Assembly (NCBI GenBank): GCA_023229525.1
Contig: JALNZC010000010.1
Span: 30,914 to 94,913, forward strand
From: Bacteroidales bacterium
GTDB taxonomy: Bacteria; Bacteroidota; Bacteroidia; Bacteroidales; FEN-979
DNA: 64,000 bases
Direction of reading: 5' to 3'
The translations under genes were made by a program, and so were the position numbers. Under the pieces are notes generated by a model. It was not told where the DNA came from, ran no database searches, and was given only the letters and a program-made list of their open reading frames with translations. Each line of letters starts with the position of its first letter. The stretch's first letter is position 1. Of the stretch, positions 34,052 to 43,708 are shown piece after piece.

Positions 34052-35569
34052 ATGGCCACCAACGAAGATCTGTTTAAAAAAATCATATCCCATGCCAAGG
34101 AATACGGATTTGTATTCCCCTCCAGCGAAATCTATGACGGGTTGAGCGCCGTATACGATTACGGTCCCTTCGGTGTTGAACTGAAAAACAACATCAGGGA
34201 ATACTGGTGGAAATCAATGACTCAATTCCATGAAAATATCGTGGGACTCGATGCCGCCATCTTCATGCATCCTACGGTGTGGAAAGCTTCCGGGCACGTG
34301 GATGCCTTCAGCGACCCGATGATTGATAACAAAGACTCCAAAAAACGCTATCGTGCCGACGTATTGATCGAAGATCATATTCAGAAGATCGAAGACAAGA
34401 TCGCCAGGGAAGTTGAAAAGGCCCGGACAAGGTTTGGTGAATCCTTCGATGAAAAGATGTACCGCGAAACAAATACCCGGGTTAAAGAATACCAGGATAA
34501 GATCGATGCCGTCAAACACCGCTTTTACCCGGCGCTCGATCGCAATGACCTGACCGATGTGAGGTTGCTTATCGAAGAACTTGGAATCGTATGTCCCATT
34601 TCCGGTACCAAAAACTGGACTGAAGTACGACAGTTCAACCTCATGTTTTCAACCCAGATGGGATCGGTGAACGAAGATGCCTCCTCGATATATCTCCGCC
34701 CCGAAACCGCCCAGGGGATCTTTGTCAACTTCCTGAATGTGCAGAAGTCTGCCCGCATGAAGGTGCCGTTCGGCATTGCCCAGACCGGCAAGGCTTTCCG
34801 AAATGAGATCGTGGCACGGCAATTTCTCTTCCGCATGAGGGAATTCGAGCAGATGGAGATGCAGTATTTTGTGAAGCCCGGTGAAGAGCTTAAATGGTAT
34901 GAATTCTGGAAGGAAGAGCGCATGAAATGGCACCTTTCGCTGGGTATCCCGGCTTCGAAATACCGTTTCCACAATCATGACAAACTGGCTCACTATGCCA
35001 ATGCCGCTGCCGATATCGAATTCGACTTCCCTATCGGATTCAAAGAACTGGAAGGGATCCACAGCCGTACCGATTTCGACCTGAGCGCTCACCAAACCTA
35101 TTCGGGCCGCAAGATCCAGTATTTCGACACCGAATCCAATGAAAGCTTTATCCCCTATGTCGTGGAGACTTCCATCGGCCTCGACCGGACCTTCCTCGCG
35201 ATCCTGAGCCAGGCCTATCGCGAAGAGAAGCTGGACGACGGTAGTGAGCGCGTAGTCCTCGGTATCCCGGCCCGGCTGGCTCCCATCAAGCTGGCCGTGC
35301 TCCCGCTGGTCAAAAAAGACGGCTTACCCGAAAAGGCCCGGGAGATCATGGATGTGGTGAAATATGACTTCCGTTGCTTCTATGAAGAAAAAGACACCAT
35401 CGGACGTCGTTACCGCCGCATGGATGCTATTGGCACTCCTTACTGCATCACCGTCGACCACCAGACCTTGCAGGACAATACGGTAACCATCCGCGACCGA
35501 GACACCATGCTGCAGGACAGGATCGGTATCAATGAGATTTCATCAGAAGTGCGTGGAAAGATCAGGTAA
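34052..35569 (+). CDS. glyS: Glycyl-tRNA synthetase (alpha2 type)
   Basis: A 505-residue class II aminoacyl-tRNA synthetase of the homodimeric (eukaryotic/archaeal-like, GlyQS) type. SSEIYDGLSAVYDYGPFGVE lies near the N-terminus, RPETAQGIFVNF at about 226-237, the motif-2 region FRNEI...FRMREFEQMEMQYF follows, and motif 3 GLDRTFLAIL is at about 377-386. The anticodon-binding domain fills residues ~400-505. The ATG at 34052 gives the usual start. A second, diverged copy of only the last ~130 codons lies at 41839-42234. Confidence 0.95.
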   Translation: MATNEDLFKKIISHAKEYGFVFPSSEIYDGLSAVYDYGPFGVELKNNIREYWWKSMTQFHENIVGLDAAIFMHPTVWKASGHVDAFSDPMIDNKDSKKRYRADVLIEDHIQKIEDKIAREVEKARTRFGESFDEKMYRETNTRVKEYQDKIDAVKHRFYPALDRNDLTDVRLLIEELGIVCPISGTKNWTEVRQFNLMFSTQMGSVNEDASSIYLRPETAQGIFVNFLNVQKSARMKVPFGIAQTGKAFRNEIVARQFLFRMREFEQMEMQYFVKPGEELKWYEFWKEERMKWHLSLGIPASKYRFHNHDKLAHYANAAADIEFDFPIGFKELEGIHSRTDFDLSAHQTYSGRKIQYFDTESNESFIPYVVETSIGLDRTFLAILSQAYREEKLDDGSERVVLGIPARLAPIKLAVLPLVKKDGLPEKAREIMDVVKYDFRCFYEEKDTIGRRYRRMDAIGTPYCITVDHQTLQDNTVTIRDRDTMLQDRIGINEISSEVRGKIR

Positions 35570-35624
35570 CTCCTGAAAGGTTACTTCACCCGCAACAAAG
35601 AGGTTGAATAAAAAACCGAGCCTA

Positions 35625-37925
35625 TCACCTGATCTTATGGACCGGTGTGCTTTCTACCAATTGCCCGTCTTTTATTATTACTGCAATGTATTCACCGGAA
35701 GAAACGGGGAGCTTGTTATCATCATCTCCATCCCAAACCATATTATAATTCCCTTTTGACAATTTGGCATCCGATAATGATTTTATTTTCTTACCCAGAA
35801 GGTCATAGATCACCACTTCAAGCCGACAGGATGATGCAAGGGAAATTGATATCAGGGTACTGGCAGTAAATGGATTGGGATAAACATGAATGAGTGTATT
35901 CTTATTTACAAAAATTCTGTCCCTCACAACAGTTAGTGTGTCCTGATATTCATAGGCTCCCATATCAACAATTCCCCCAACAATTCTTGGGTTTCCGATT
36001 ATGTCATATTCGGGCAATGTAATTCCGGGAACCTCATTGGTACCTGCATCGATACAAGGAGAGTTGTTTGCCAATGAATATGGGTATTCACTTCCATAAT
36101 CCCACCTGGGAATGGAATCTATATTTCCCTCACCATACGTAATGGTATTGTCACCTGTATAATCCACTATGCCATTTTCACCACCCTCAACCAGGGTGTG
36201 ATTAATATTTAAAACAGAAGGCGGGTAAGAATTGTCGCCACGGTGGACAAAAAAGGCAGGAGGGGTGTTGCCGTAAACAATAGAATTATAAAGATTTAAT
36301 TCCGAACCAGAGGACATAGAAATACCTCCTCCAATGGGCGAAGTGTTATCTCCTATGGTTGCATTGACAATATTGATGGAGGAACTCATAATTCCGATTG
36401 CTTCGGAAGCGCTGAGAGCGCCTGTCAGATCTTTTTGGTTTTGTACGACAACAAGATTTTTAAATGTTCCCTGGATGAATGGGGGGATCCACCCGTCCCC
36501 GGCAATCGAAATACCTCCTCCGTCCCATGTTTCGGGGTCACCATCAGGCAAATTATGTTGAATGATACAGTTTTCAGCTAAAAAGCTCCTTAAAGTATTT
36601 ATGCTGCCTATCGACAATGGTATTCCTGTATTATTAACTATTTGGATTTTATTCAAATACAATTTGTCAGTATTCCCTATTGAAACAACTGCCGGTGAAA
36701 CAACTCCAATACAAATATTTCCGGAAATCAATAGATTCTCAAGATTTATATTATTACAATAATACAAAGAAATGCTTCCTGTTGCGACGGGACTTAAATC
36801 AGAATTGGCATAACCGTTAATCAGAGATAAATTTTTAAGTAAAAAATTACATACTGTATTGTGCCCCCGAAAATGATGATAAAGATGTTCTGCGTCCAGA
36901 ATGGTACTGTCGCAATTATTCCCGATTATATTTACATTGCTTCTCAGGTTCAATGGGAAATATTCGCCGGTAAGAAATTGGGAAAAGGTACCGTTGGCTA
37001 AATAAATGTTTTTTGGTGAAAGGGAAATACTATCGGTGGCAATCTTTGTAAGGGCAAAACTGAGGGAAAGCAAAGGATCTTCCGGAGTTAATCCGCTATT
37101 GTCGTTATTGCCTAAAGGGCTTACATAAAGGTCAGCGTTTGCTGTTTGAACTTTGGCATGTAAAATATCCGTGGTAATATCAAAAACCGGGAACCCAAAT
37201 AAATCTATCGAAGCAATATAATATTTGTCAGGATTATTAACGGTAAAGGTATCGGCCACCACATGGACTGCGGGGCAGGTGGATGATTTGTAAATTTCTG
37301 TGCCAAAGGATGAATAGTTCAAATAAATATTATTCCGGATAATGCTATCGAAGATTACGGAAGTATGGTCTAAAAGCATGATACTTCCCCCGCCATATAT
37401 ACCATGGTTGTTTGAAATAGTATTACCGGATAAGAAAACGAAGGAATTACTGCAAAATAATCCGCCCCCACCATCAGATTTATTGTTCCTGATTAAACAT
37501 TTTTTTATTTGTGGATGTGCATTTTTTATACCAATACCTCCACCTCTGTATGAATTATCGTAAAATACCGATCCTGAACCATTTTGAAGGGTAAAGCCGC
37601 ATAACAGGGTGTTTTCGTTTTCGCCGGAAATAATCAGGACTACACTTCCATTGTGATTGCCGTCAATGATTGTCTGATGAATCAGCGAATCGGCATGGGT
37701 TAATAAGTAAAGACTGGCTACGGTTATGCTCTTTCCATTATAATTAATGTTTTCATAATAGGTTCCGGGATACACCAAAACCGTATCGCCATTGTAAGAG
37801 GCATTGATGGCTTGTTGGATTCTTGTAAAATTACCTGTCCCATCCTGTTTTACAACAATTCTCTCCCCATAGGCAGTAAAACCAAACACAAATACAAAAC
37901 ATCCGAAAGCTAATACTCTCTTCAT
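35625..37925 (-). CDS. T9SS-exported pectin-lyase-fold (beta-helix) protein
   Basis: A 766-residue protein with a signal peptide (about 1-20). KQDGTGNFTRIQQAINASYN and DTVLVYPGTYYENI (about 27-62) start a right-handed beta-helix like those of pectinesterase-type proteins. A second helix begins at VSPLGNNDNSGLTPEDPLLS near 268. NSPCIDAGT and NPRIVGGIVDMGAYEYQ (about 620-655) is the usual end of such domains, and a T9SS type A tail follows from VYPNPFTAST. No catalytic residues were identified, so it may be adhesive rather than enzymatic. It follows the 3' end of glyS in convergent orientation. Confidence 0.87.
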   Translation of the reverse strand: MKRVLAFGCFVFVFGFTAYGERIVVKQDGTGNFTRIQQAINASYNGDTVLVYPGTYYENINYNGKSITVASLYLLTHADSLIHQTIIDGNHNGSVVLIISGENENTLLCGFTLQNGSGSVFYDNSYRGGGIGIKNAHPQIKKCLIRNNKSDGGGGLFCSNSFVFLSGNTISNNHGIYGGGSIMLLDHTSVIFDSIIRNNIYLNYSSFGTEIYKSSTCPAVHVVADTFTVNNPDKYYIASIDLFGFPVFDITTDILHAKVQTANADLYVSPLGNNDNSGLTPEDPLLSLSFALTKIATDSISLSPKNIYLANGTFSQFLTGEYFPLNLRSNVNIIGNNCDSTILDAEHLYHHFRGHNTVCNFLLKNLSLINGYANSDLSPVATGSISLYYCNNINLENLLISGNICIGVVSPAVVSIGNTDKLYLNKIQIVNNTGIPLSIGSINTLRSFLAENCIIQHNLPDGDPETWDGGGISIAGDGWIPPFIQGTFKNLVVVQNQKDLTGALSASEAIGIMSSSINIVNATIGDNTSPIGGGISMSSGSELNLYNSIVYGNTPPAFFVHRGDNSYPPSVLNINHTLVEGGENGIVDYTGDNTITYGEGNIDSIPRWDYGSEYPYSLANNSPCIDAGTNEVPGITLPEYDIIGNPRIVGGIVDMGAYEYQDTLTVVRDRIFVNKNTLIHVYPNPFTASTLISISLASSCRLEVVIYDLLGKKIKSLSDAKLSKGNYNMVWDGDDDNKLPVSSGEYIAVIIKDGQLVESTPVHKIR

Positions 37926-37929
37926 ATTA

Positions 37930-40900
37930 TCATTTAATGAAAACCATTTTTAGCTGGTAAATATTATGATTGGTTGTCATTCTACATATATATATCCCTG
38001 CCGGAACCGGAGAACCGTTTTCATTATTACCATTCCATTCCGTTTTGTAATTTCCCTTTGAAAGACTGCCTTCGTTTAATGTGTTAATTAATTTACCGTC
38101 AAGCGAAAATATTTTCAATGAAACCGTTGATTCTTGCGGGAGGAAGTATCTGATGACTGAAGTATTACTGAAAGGGTTCGGATAGCATTGAATATTTATT
38201 TTTTCAGTAAAACTCAATTCATCCTTTTCTTTAAATGAAATTAACTGATAATCAACTTTTTCATCACATAAAATTTTTCGTTTTCCTTTCGACAGCGTAT
38301 AAGGGTTATAGACCCAGTAATCACCAACCTGGACAGGTGTCGATTTGGTCCCATAGTATTTTACAAATTCAATTTGTTGGTTGTTATTTAAAGAATCCGG
38401 CAGATAAGCATTTACTTCAATCAGGGTATCGGAAATTACGGCAGCGCCAATACATTTGTTGTCAACAAAAGCGCCTATCTCTTTAACGGCATCGCCGGGT
38501 TCCAATTCTATATATATGGGAAGATAATCGGCATTTTCTTTATACGTGAAATTCTCGCTCGCAGACTTTACATACTCGCCCGCCGGTCCTGGCGAACTAT
38601 TATTCCATTGAAATGAGGCATTGTTGGTACATTTTACAACTACCATATCGCCATATTTTAAAGAAATGTTAGAAGTTGCAGATGCCCATCTGTTATTTAT
38701 CTTAGCCATTGTCCAATTTTGGGTTTTAATCAAATACAAGTTATCCATTTGACTTCCGAATGCCTGTTCAGGTGTTTGTGGTTTATTCAAAAAGTAACCA
38801 ATCCAGTTTTCATGACCGGAAAATATGTCAATGGAAGTTGCAGGATCAAGGGCTTTACCGGAAGTTGGGATATGACTCATGTCTTGATTATCTGTATAAA
38901 GCTTATAACCCAATGAGCTTCTTATTTTGTCTAAATTATTACTTATCCACTGCCCAGAATAATAAGATAAAGAAACCCCTTGACCAGTCGGATTGTTTAT
39001 TCCTAAAAAATTAATTTGACCTGGGAAGGGATTAATATCTTCCAATACTCCAATAGCATCAACTGGATTATCCCAGGTTCTTTCAAGCCTCGGAAAAGAC
39101 AACCAATTCCAGCCTGGTTTTAAATAAATATTTTCAGGGGCACAGTCAATAATACTAATATTGCTAAACCCATGATTCCCACAATACACACGGTTGTTTA
39201 CAGGATTAAAAATCATATCTTCACCTAAAGTTACGGGAATAATTCCAGGTTTGATATTTTGGTTCAATAAAACGTTTGAGCATATTTCATCCGTATAACA
39301 ATCAACCACATGTACCGACATTTCTGCATCACTGTTGAAGATAGTATGAACATATAGTCTGTTATTATTTTTATTATATATCATGGTTGAACCATATGAA
39401 TTCCCACTAATAGGAATATATCCGGTTACGATGTTATTCTTAGCGTCAATAACAACTAATCCATCCGGATATAAGCCATATAATTTATTGCCAATCGAAC
39501 AATATTCTAATTTTATCAGACTATTATCAATTGGAATAATCTTAATAATTGCATTTGTGGTACCATCAATGACAGTAATCTTTGAATTATAATCATAGCT
39601 ATTTCGGCTTGCACAATACAAATAATTGTTAGTTGGATTGAAGGTCAATGAAAATGGCATGCCTTGTATTGAAATTTCAGTAGTATTAAAATTATCGCTA
39701 GATATTACAAGCACTTTGTTATTGTCCATATAATGACAATATATTTTATGGTTTTGTGTATTTTCTGTAAAGTTATGAACACATCCATTAACTGATATTT
39801 GCGAAAGGATTTGATCTGTAACGGCATCGATTATATAAATTTTATTATTTGCCGACAAGAAAATTTTGTTGTTGTAAGTTGAAAAAATATATAATCCAAC
39901 TAAGAATGATTGTGGTATTGATATTGTCCTTATCAATTCATTTGTTTCACCATTGAGTACTTTAATTGTATTGCTGCCCCTATCTATTATATAAACTTTA
40001 TTAAGCTCAGAATTATAACAACAAGCCGTGAGAAACGAGTTTAGCGGGATGTTTTGAGTACTATTATCTGTACCATTAATTACAGTCACAAAACTTGAAA
40101 TTATAGGGGGAACATCATTTACATAAGTGGCAATTGGAATATTATTATGAAGAAAATATATTTTATTATTTTTTGAGTTATAACATCCCTTGTATACAGC
40201 GCCTCCAATTTGTAAAGAACTAACTATTTCATTGTTTGAATTAATAATACAGGTTGATCCTGCCATAGAATTAGCCGAAATAATAGTTTTTTCATTGTCG
40301 TTATATGCAAGTCTGAAATTTAATCTGTGACCAGTGTTTATTTTAGGATAAGAATTATTAGTATTTGGGTTTATTGGTAAAATTGAATTTCCACCACAAT
40401 ATACTTTATTGTTATTTGTGTTATAGGCTATCCCTGAAGCAGATTCCAAAGTAAAATGATTTACTTCGGTACTAGTATTACCATTAATTATGCTTACACC
40501 TTTATTTTCCATTGAAGTACAAAATAATTTATTGTAAGAAGAACAATATTCCATATAACTAACTGGGTTATTTGAGATAGAAATATTTCCAATAATCGTA
40601 TTTGTTGTCGGATTTATTGTGGTTACATTATTATCATTTATTCTATCTACATATACTTTGCTTGGCGTATATTTAATTGTTCCCGGAGGATTGTTGAGCC
40701 AATTAAATCCCTGGATTGGTGAAAAATTTGACGCATTTAAAATTTTAAACATTATGGCCTGGCTTATATAAAGTTTAGAGCCCTCTGAATTACATTCAAT
40801 ATCATAAATTGGTTCATAGGTTGTATAAAATCCGTCAAATTGATTAGTTTGAATATCAAATTTCTTTATTATCCGGTTTCCCATAATATCATTTAATAAC

Positions 40901-41532
40901 CAAAATAATTTGTTGGATTGGGCATTGACTTTTAATGATGTAAAGGCAAGATTTGTTATTTCCGGTGCAGTAAATGTAGAAACAATTTCATCTGTTGAAC
41001 AATCGATGACAGCTAATTCAGGACCATCAGTCGCACAATAAGCAAAATTGTTATCCGGACTCAGAACGATACGATGTAAAGGAACGTCATACCACATATC
41101 CATTCCATTAAACAATCCCGATCTTGATACTGTTAAGGATTTTATTACAGTGTTATTAGATGCATTTATTATTACAACTTTTCTTCCACCAAAAAGATAG
41201 TATTTATGGTAAGTGGCATTATAACACACATCCTGGGGCAGGCAGCCTCCTGTTTGTAAAGGGGTCCATAATGTAGTGTTTAGTATATCATTCCCAAACG
41301 ATCTGGTTGCAGTAGTGGTATCCCTGATAGCAAGATTGATTTGTGATGGTTCTCCGTAAACAGTAGACTGCATAATTAATAAACTATCCGGAGTAAGTAA
41401 CTTTACCCGGGTGGTGTATTCGTCTATACTGTCTTTAATCATAATTACACTATCATATTGCGCTAAACAGTAATTGTGTGTAAGAAAACAACAAAAACTG
41501 CATGTTAACAAAAAAAATGTAAAATTTTTCAT
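37930..41532 (-). CDS. T9SS-exported YVTN/YncE-type beta-propeller protein
   Basis: A 1200-residue protein with a signal peptide ending CLAQ (about residue 24). Residues ~90-850 consist of many ~40-residue repeats with the pattern NKVYCxxxxxxxVxVIDxxTNxxIxxI, typical of YncE/YVTN propellers; there are enough for two propellers. Next come an ENIYLKPGWNWLSFPRLER-type segment near 855 and a carbohydrate-binding-like stretch, then a T9SS tail from CYPNPFSNTSVI. It lies four bases from the start of the preceding minus-strand gene, so the two probably form an operon. It is probably an adhesin or surface-layer protein. Confidence 0.85.
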   Translation of the reverse strand: MKNFTFFLLTCSFCCFLTHNYCLAQYDSVIMIKDSIDEYTTRVKLLTPDSLLIMQSTVYGEPSQINLAIRDTTTATRSFGNDILNTTLWTPLQTGGCLPQDVCYNATYHKYYLFGGRKVVIINASNNTVIKSLTVSRSGLFNGMDMWYDVPLHRIVLSPDNNFAYCATDGPELAVIDCSTDEIVSTFTAPEITNLAFTSLKVNAQSNKLFWLLNDIMGNRIIKKFDIQTNQFDGFYTTYEPIYDIECNSEGSKLYISQAIMFKILNASNFSPIQGFNWLNNPPGTIKYTPSKVYVDRINDNNVTTINPTTNTIIGNISISNNPVSYMEYCSSYNKLFCTSMENKGVSIINGNTSTEVNHFTLESASGIAYNTNNNKVYCGGNSILPINPNTNNSYPKINTGHRLNFRLAYNDNEKTIISANSMAGSTCIINSNNEIVSSLQIGGAVYKGCYNSKNNKIYFLHNNIPIATYVNDVPPIISSFVTVINGTDNSTQNIPLNSFLTACCYNSELNKVYIIDRGSNTIKVLNGETNELIRTISIPQSFLVGLYIFSTYNNKIFLSANNKIYIIDAVTDQILSQISVNGCVHNFTENTQNHKIYCHYMDNNKVLVISSDNFNTTEISIQGMPFSLTFNPTNNYLYCASRNSYDYNSKITVIDGTTNAIIKIIPIDNSLIKLEYCSIGNKLYGLYPDGLVVIDAKNNIVTGYIPISGNSYGSTMIYNKNNNRLYVHTIFNSDAEMSVHVVDCYTDEICSNVLLNQNIKPGIIPVTLGEDMIFNPVNNRVYCGNHGFSNISIIDCAPENIYLKPGWNWLSFPRLERTWDNPVDAIGVLEDINPFPGQINFLGINNPTGQGVSLSYYSGQWISNNLDKIRSSLGYKLYTDNQDMSHIPTSGKALDPATSIDIFSGHENWIGYFLNKPQTPEQAFGSQMDNLYLIKTQNWTMAKINNRWASATSNISLKYGDMVVVKCTNNASFQWNNSSPGPAGEYVKSASENFTYKENADYLPIYIELEPGDAVKEIGAFVDNKCIGAAVISDTLIEVNAYLPDSLNNNQQIEFVKYYGTKSTPVQVGDYWVYNPYTLSKGKRKILCDEKVDYQLISFKEKDELSFTEKINIQCYPNPFSNTSVIRYFLPQESTVSLKIFSLDGKLINTLNEGSLSKGNYKTEWNGNNENGSPVPAGIYICRMTTNHNIYQLKMVFIK

Positions 41533-41838
41533 AAAATTGAGATTAGTATTGGTTGGCGTTTTAAATATTCAGAATGAATCAGTACATATGATTATCCCGG
41601 ATTCTGAGCAATAAATATAAGGAAACTAATTAGGGTTGTCAATATATATTTATTGACATATATTGACATAACAGTAAAGTCGTGTTTGATAAATTGGCGA
41701 TAGATTGTAAGTATTATTCCATTTATATTGCATTCTGATAATCAAATTGATAAAATAGGATAAGGTATAACAATAATTTACACTTATGAGAAAAGATTGC
41801 ATTTCAGGTAATATAAAAATATAAAAATGTTATGTGTA
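41533..41838. other. AT-rich gap
   Basis: No gene recognised. It contains a short direct repeat TATTGACATA (about 41650-41671) and presumably the promoter of the long minus-strand propeller gene. Its right edge is the junction with the partial glyS copy. Confidence 0.5.
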
Positions 41839-42234
41839 ATCGGTCTCGACCGGACCTTCCTCGCGATCCTGAGCCATGCCTATCGTGAAGAGAAGCTGGA
41901 CGACGGTAGTGAGCGCGTAGTCCTCGGTATCCCGGCCCGGCTGGCCCCCATCAAACTGGCTGTTCTCCCGCTGGTCAAAAAAGATGGCTTACCCGAAAAG
42001 GCCCGGGAGATCATGGATGTAGTCAAATATGACTTCCGTTGCTTCTATGAAGAAAAAGACACCATCGGACGTCGTTACCGTCGCATGGATGCTATTGGCA
42101 CTCCTTACTGCATCACCGTCGACCACCAGACTTTGCAGGACAACACGGTAACCATCCGCAACCGCGACACCATGTTGCAGGACAGGATCGGCATCGGTGA
42201 GATTTCGTCAGTAGTGCGTGGAAAGATTGGGTAA
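41839..42234 (+). pseudogene. Partial second copy of glyS (3' third only)
   Basis: Homology to glyS starts abruptly at the ATCGG-C/T-CTCGACCGG motif-3 codons and runs to the stop codon, about 393 bp. I count roughly two dozen base differences, mostly at third codon positions, and five amino-acid changes (for example Q/H, D/N). The frame is intact, and an ATG twelve bases upstream makes it nominally open, but it lacks the catalytic core, so it is not an active synthetase. The silent-site pattern suggests that it came from a glyS of a related strain rather than by decay of a tandem duplicate. Confidence 0.9.
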
Positions 42235-42243
42235 CTTGCACAT

Positions 42244-42528
42244 TTACTGCTTGATTATTTTCCAGGCCTCCACTCTTTTGCCAAGAATAACGTTTACAAT
42301 ATACGTTCCGGGAGCAAAATTTCCGATATCAATCTGAGTAGCTGGGATTCCTGTTTTCTTTCGCAATAGTTCCTGCCCGGTTAATGACACAAAAACATAT
42401 TCTGCCGTTTCGCCATCCTTCATGCCTTCAATCTTCAAATTCAGAAGACCTTGGGTGGGATTGGGGTAGAGTAAAATTGCCGTACTCAGGTTATTGAACC
42501 AGACCGAGACCATCTTCCCAAGTACCAA
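42244..42528 (-). pseudogene. Isolated T9SS sorting-domain fragment
   Basis: A 94-codon frame containing LLYPNPTQGLLNLKIEG, then LTGQELLRK and GTYIVNVILG, a complete T9SS type A tail without signal peptide or cargo domain. It lies directly after the partial glyS copy, just as an intact T9SS gene lies directly after the real glyS. It is probably the surviving 3' end of the T9SS gene that originally followed glyS. Confidence 0.7.
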
Positions 42529-42988
42529 TTTGAAAATGATTTTTGAAATTACCGCTAATTAACACTGCGCGGGGTAAGGAGTTCTGAAGATGTGAATAGT
42601 TGATCCTTATCAATTCACTTTTGTTGTTCGTTCAATACAAAGGAAATCTCACCCCGAAGCAGCATAAGATAATTTGTAAACTTCTCCGGACAATCGTGTA
42701 CAGAAGTCTATTTCTCTTTTCAAGTTGCTAAGGTGGGTAGGTTGCTTTGCTTGACCTCCAAACACTTACACAATTTTCTAGCCGTCTAACATCATTTATT
42801 CAGCATTTATTTCCTTTTTATTGGAACAATTCATTGCACACTACGACCCACAGGAAATCGTAGTAAATGGTTTGGCGGATTTTATATTAGGTTTTTGTTC
42901 TCATGTTTCTTAGCATAAATCGAATTTCCTTGCTGATGCAACCCGCACTAATTGTTGCCGGCTAAGGTTAATGAAAATTTCCTTTCGA
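42529..42988. other. Gap with no recognised gene
   Basis: No coding frame of substance. One small hairpin is present (ACTACGA at 42840 and TCGTAGT at 42858). The sequence may be decayed coding DNA upstream of the sorting-domain fragment. Confidence 0.55.
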
Positions 42989-43423
42989 TCATTTACAGGT
43001 CAATATTGGGCTTTCTAATTTTACGCTTAGAGTGTCGCCTGATCCCACAGTATCGCAGAAAGAAACTTTTGGTTTGAGTTTACTCGAATAAGCTGTTAAA
43101 GTGGTTCCGAATTTTTTTTGCGTTAATTCACGGAGAGGAAAAAAACAAATAAGTACATCAGTATTAAATTTTTTTTCTGGATTACATTTTATTTCTCCAC
43201 ATTCAATTAAACCATCACCAAAAGTCTCAATTGAGAGTAATTCTCCATTGGTCGTACCACTTACTTTCAAATGTACTTCGCAAAATGTGTTGTTGTTAAA
43301 ATTTCTTGTGGTTGTGTACCAATCACTTGATGTAATAATTAACCTGATTTTTTCTTGTTCATTCTTTTTGCAATTCAAAAAAAATGGAAGTAAAAAGATA
43401 AGAAATAAAAGGTGTTTTCTCAT
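42989..43423 (-). CDS. Small lipoprotein of unknown function
   Basis: A 144-residue protein. The N-terminal MRKHLLFLIFLLPFFLNCKK is a signal peptide with a lipobox-like LNC, predicting lipid attachment at the Cys at residue 18. The mature part is beta-rich with several cysteines (FCEVHLKV, IECGEIKCN, FCDTVGSGD). No family was recognised. The start at 43423 was chosen over an upstream start because it places the signal peptide at the N-terminus. Confidence 0.65.
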   Translation of the reverse strand: MRKHLLFLIFLLPFFLNCKKNEQEKIRLIITSSDWYTTTRNFNNNTFCEVHLKVSGTTNGELLSIETFGDGLIECGEIKCNPEKKFNTDVLICFFPLRELTQKKFGTTLTAYSSKLKPKVSFCDTVGSGDTLSVKLESPILTCK

Positions 43424-43708
43424 GTTTCCGATTTTTAAATTTTCATTAAACCTAACAATAAAGGATTTTATCTGCAAATTACGAAAAAAACAAACATACA
43501 CATAAACACTAGATCAATATTTTATTGGAGATAAATTCGAAATGGACTAAGCCACTTGGCTGTCAGTATTATAGGTTGTGTAAAAGCAATTTTACTGATT
43601 TGCCAGACGAAACTCTTTATAATGTAGTCAGATTAAAATGGGGCCAAATGATGAACTGCAATGAGAAAAACCATAAATTGAATGGCGGTTCTTTTCATTT
43701 TAAAATGT

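Noticed and set aside
41827..42234. A functional short glycyl-tRNA synthetase paralog
   Set aside because: It has only motif 3 and the anticodon-binding domain; motifs 1 and 2 and the ATP site are missing.
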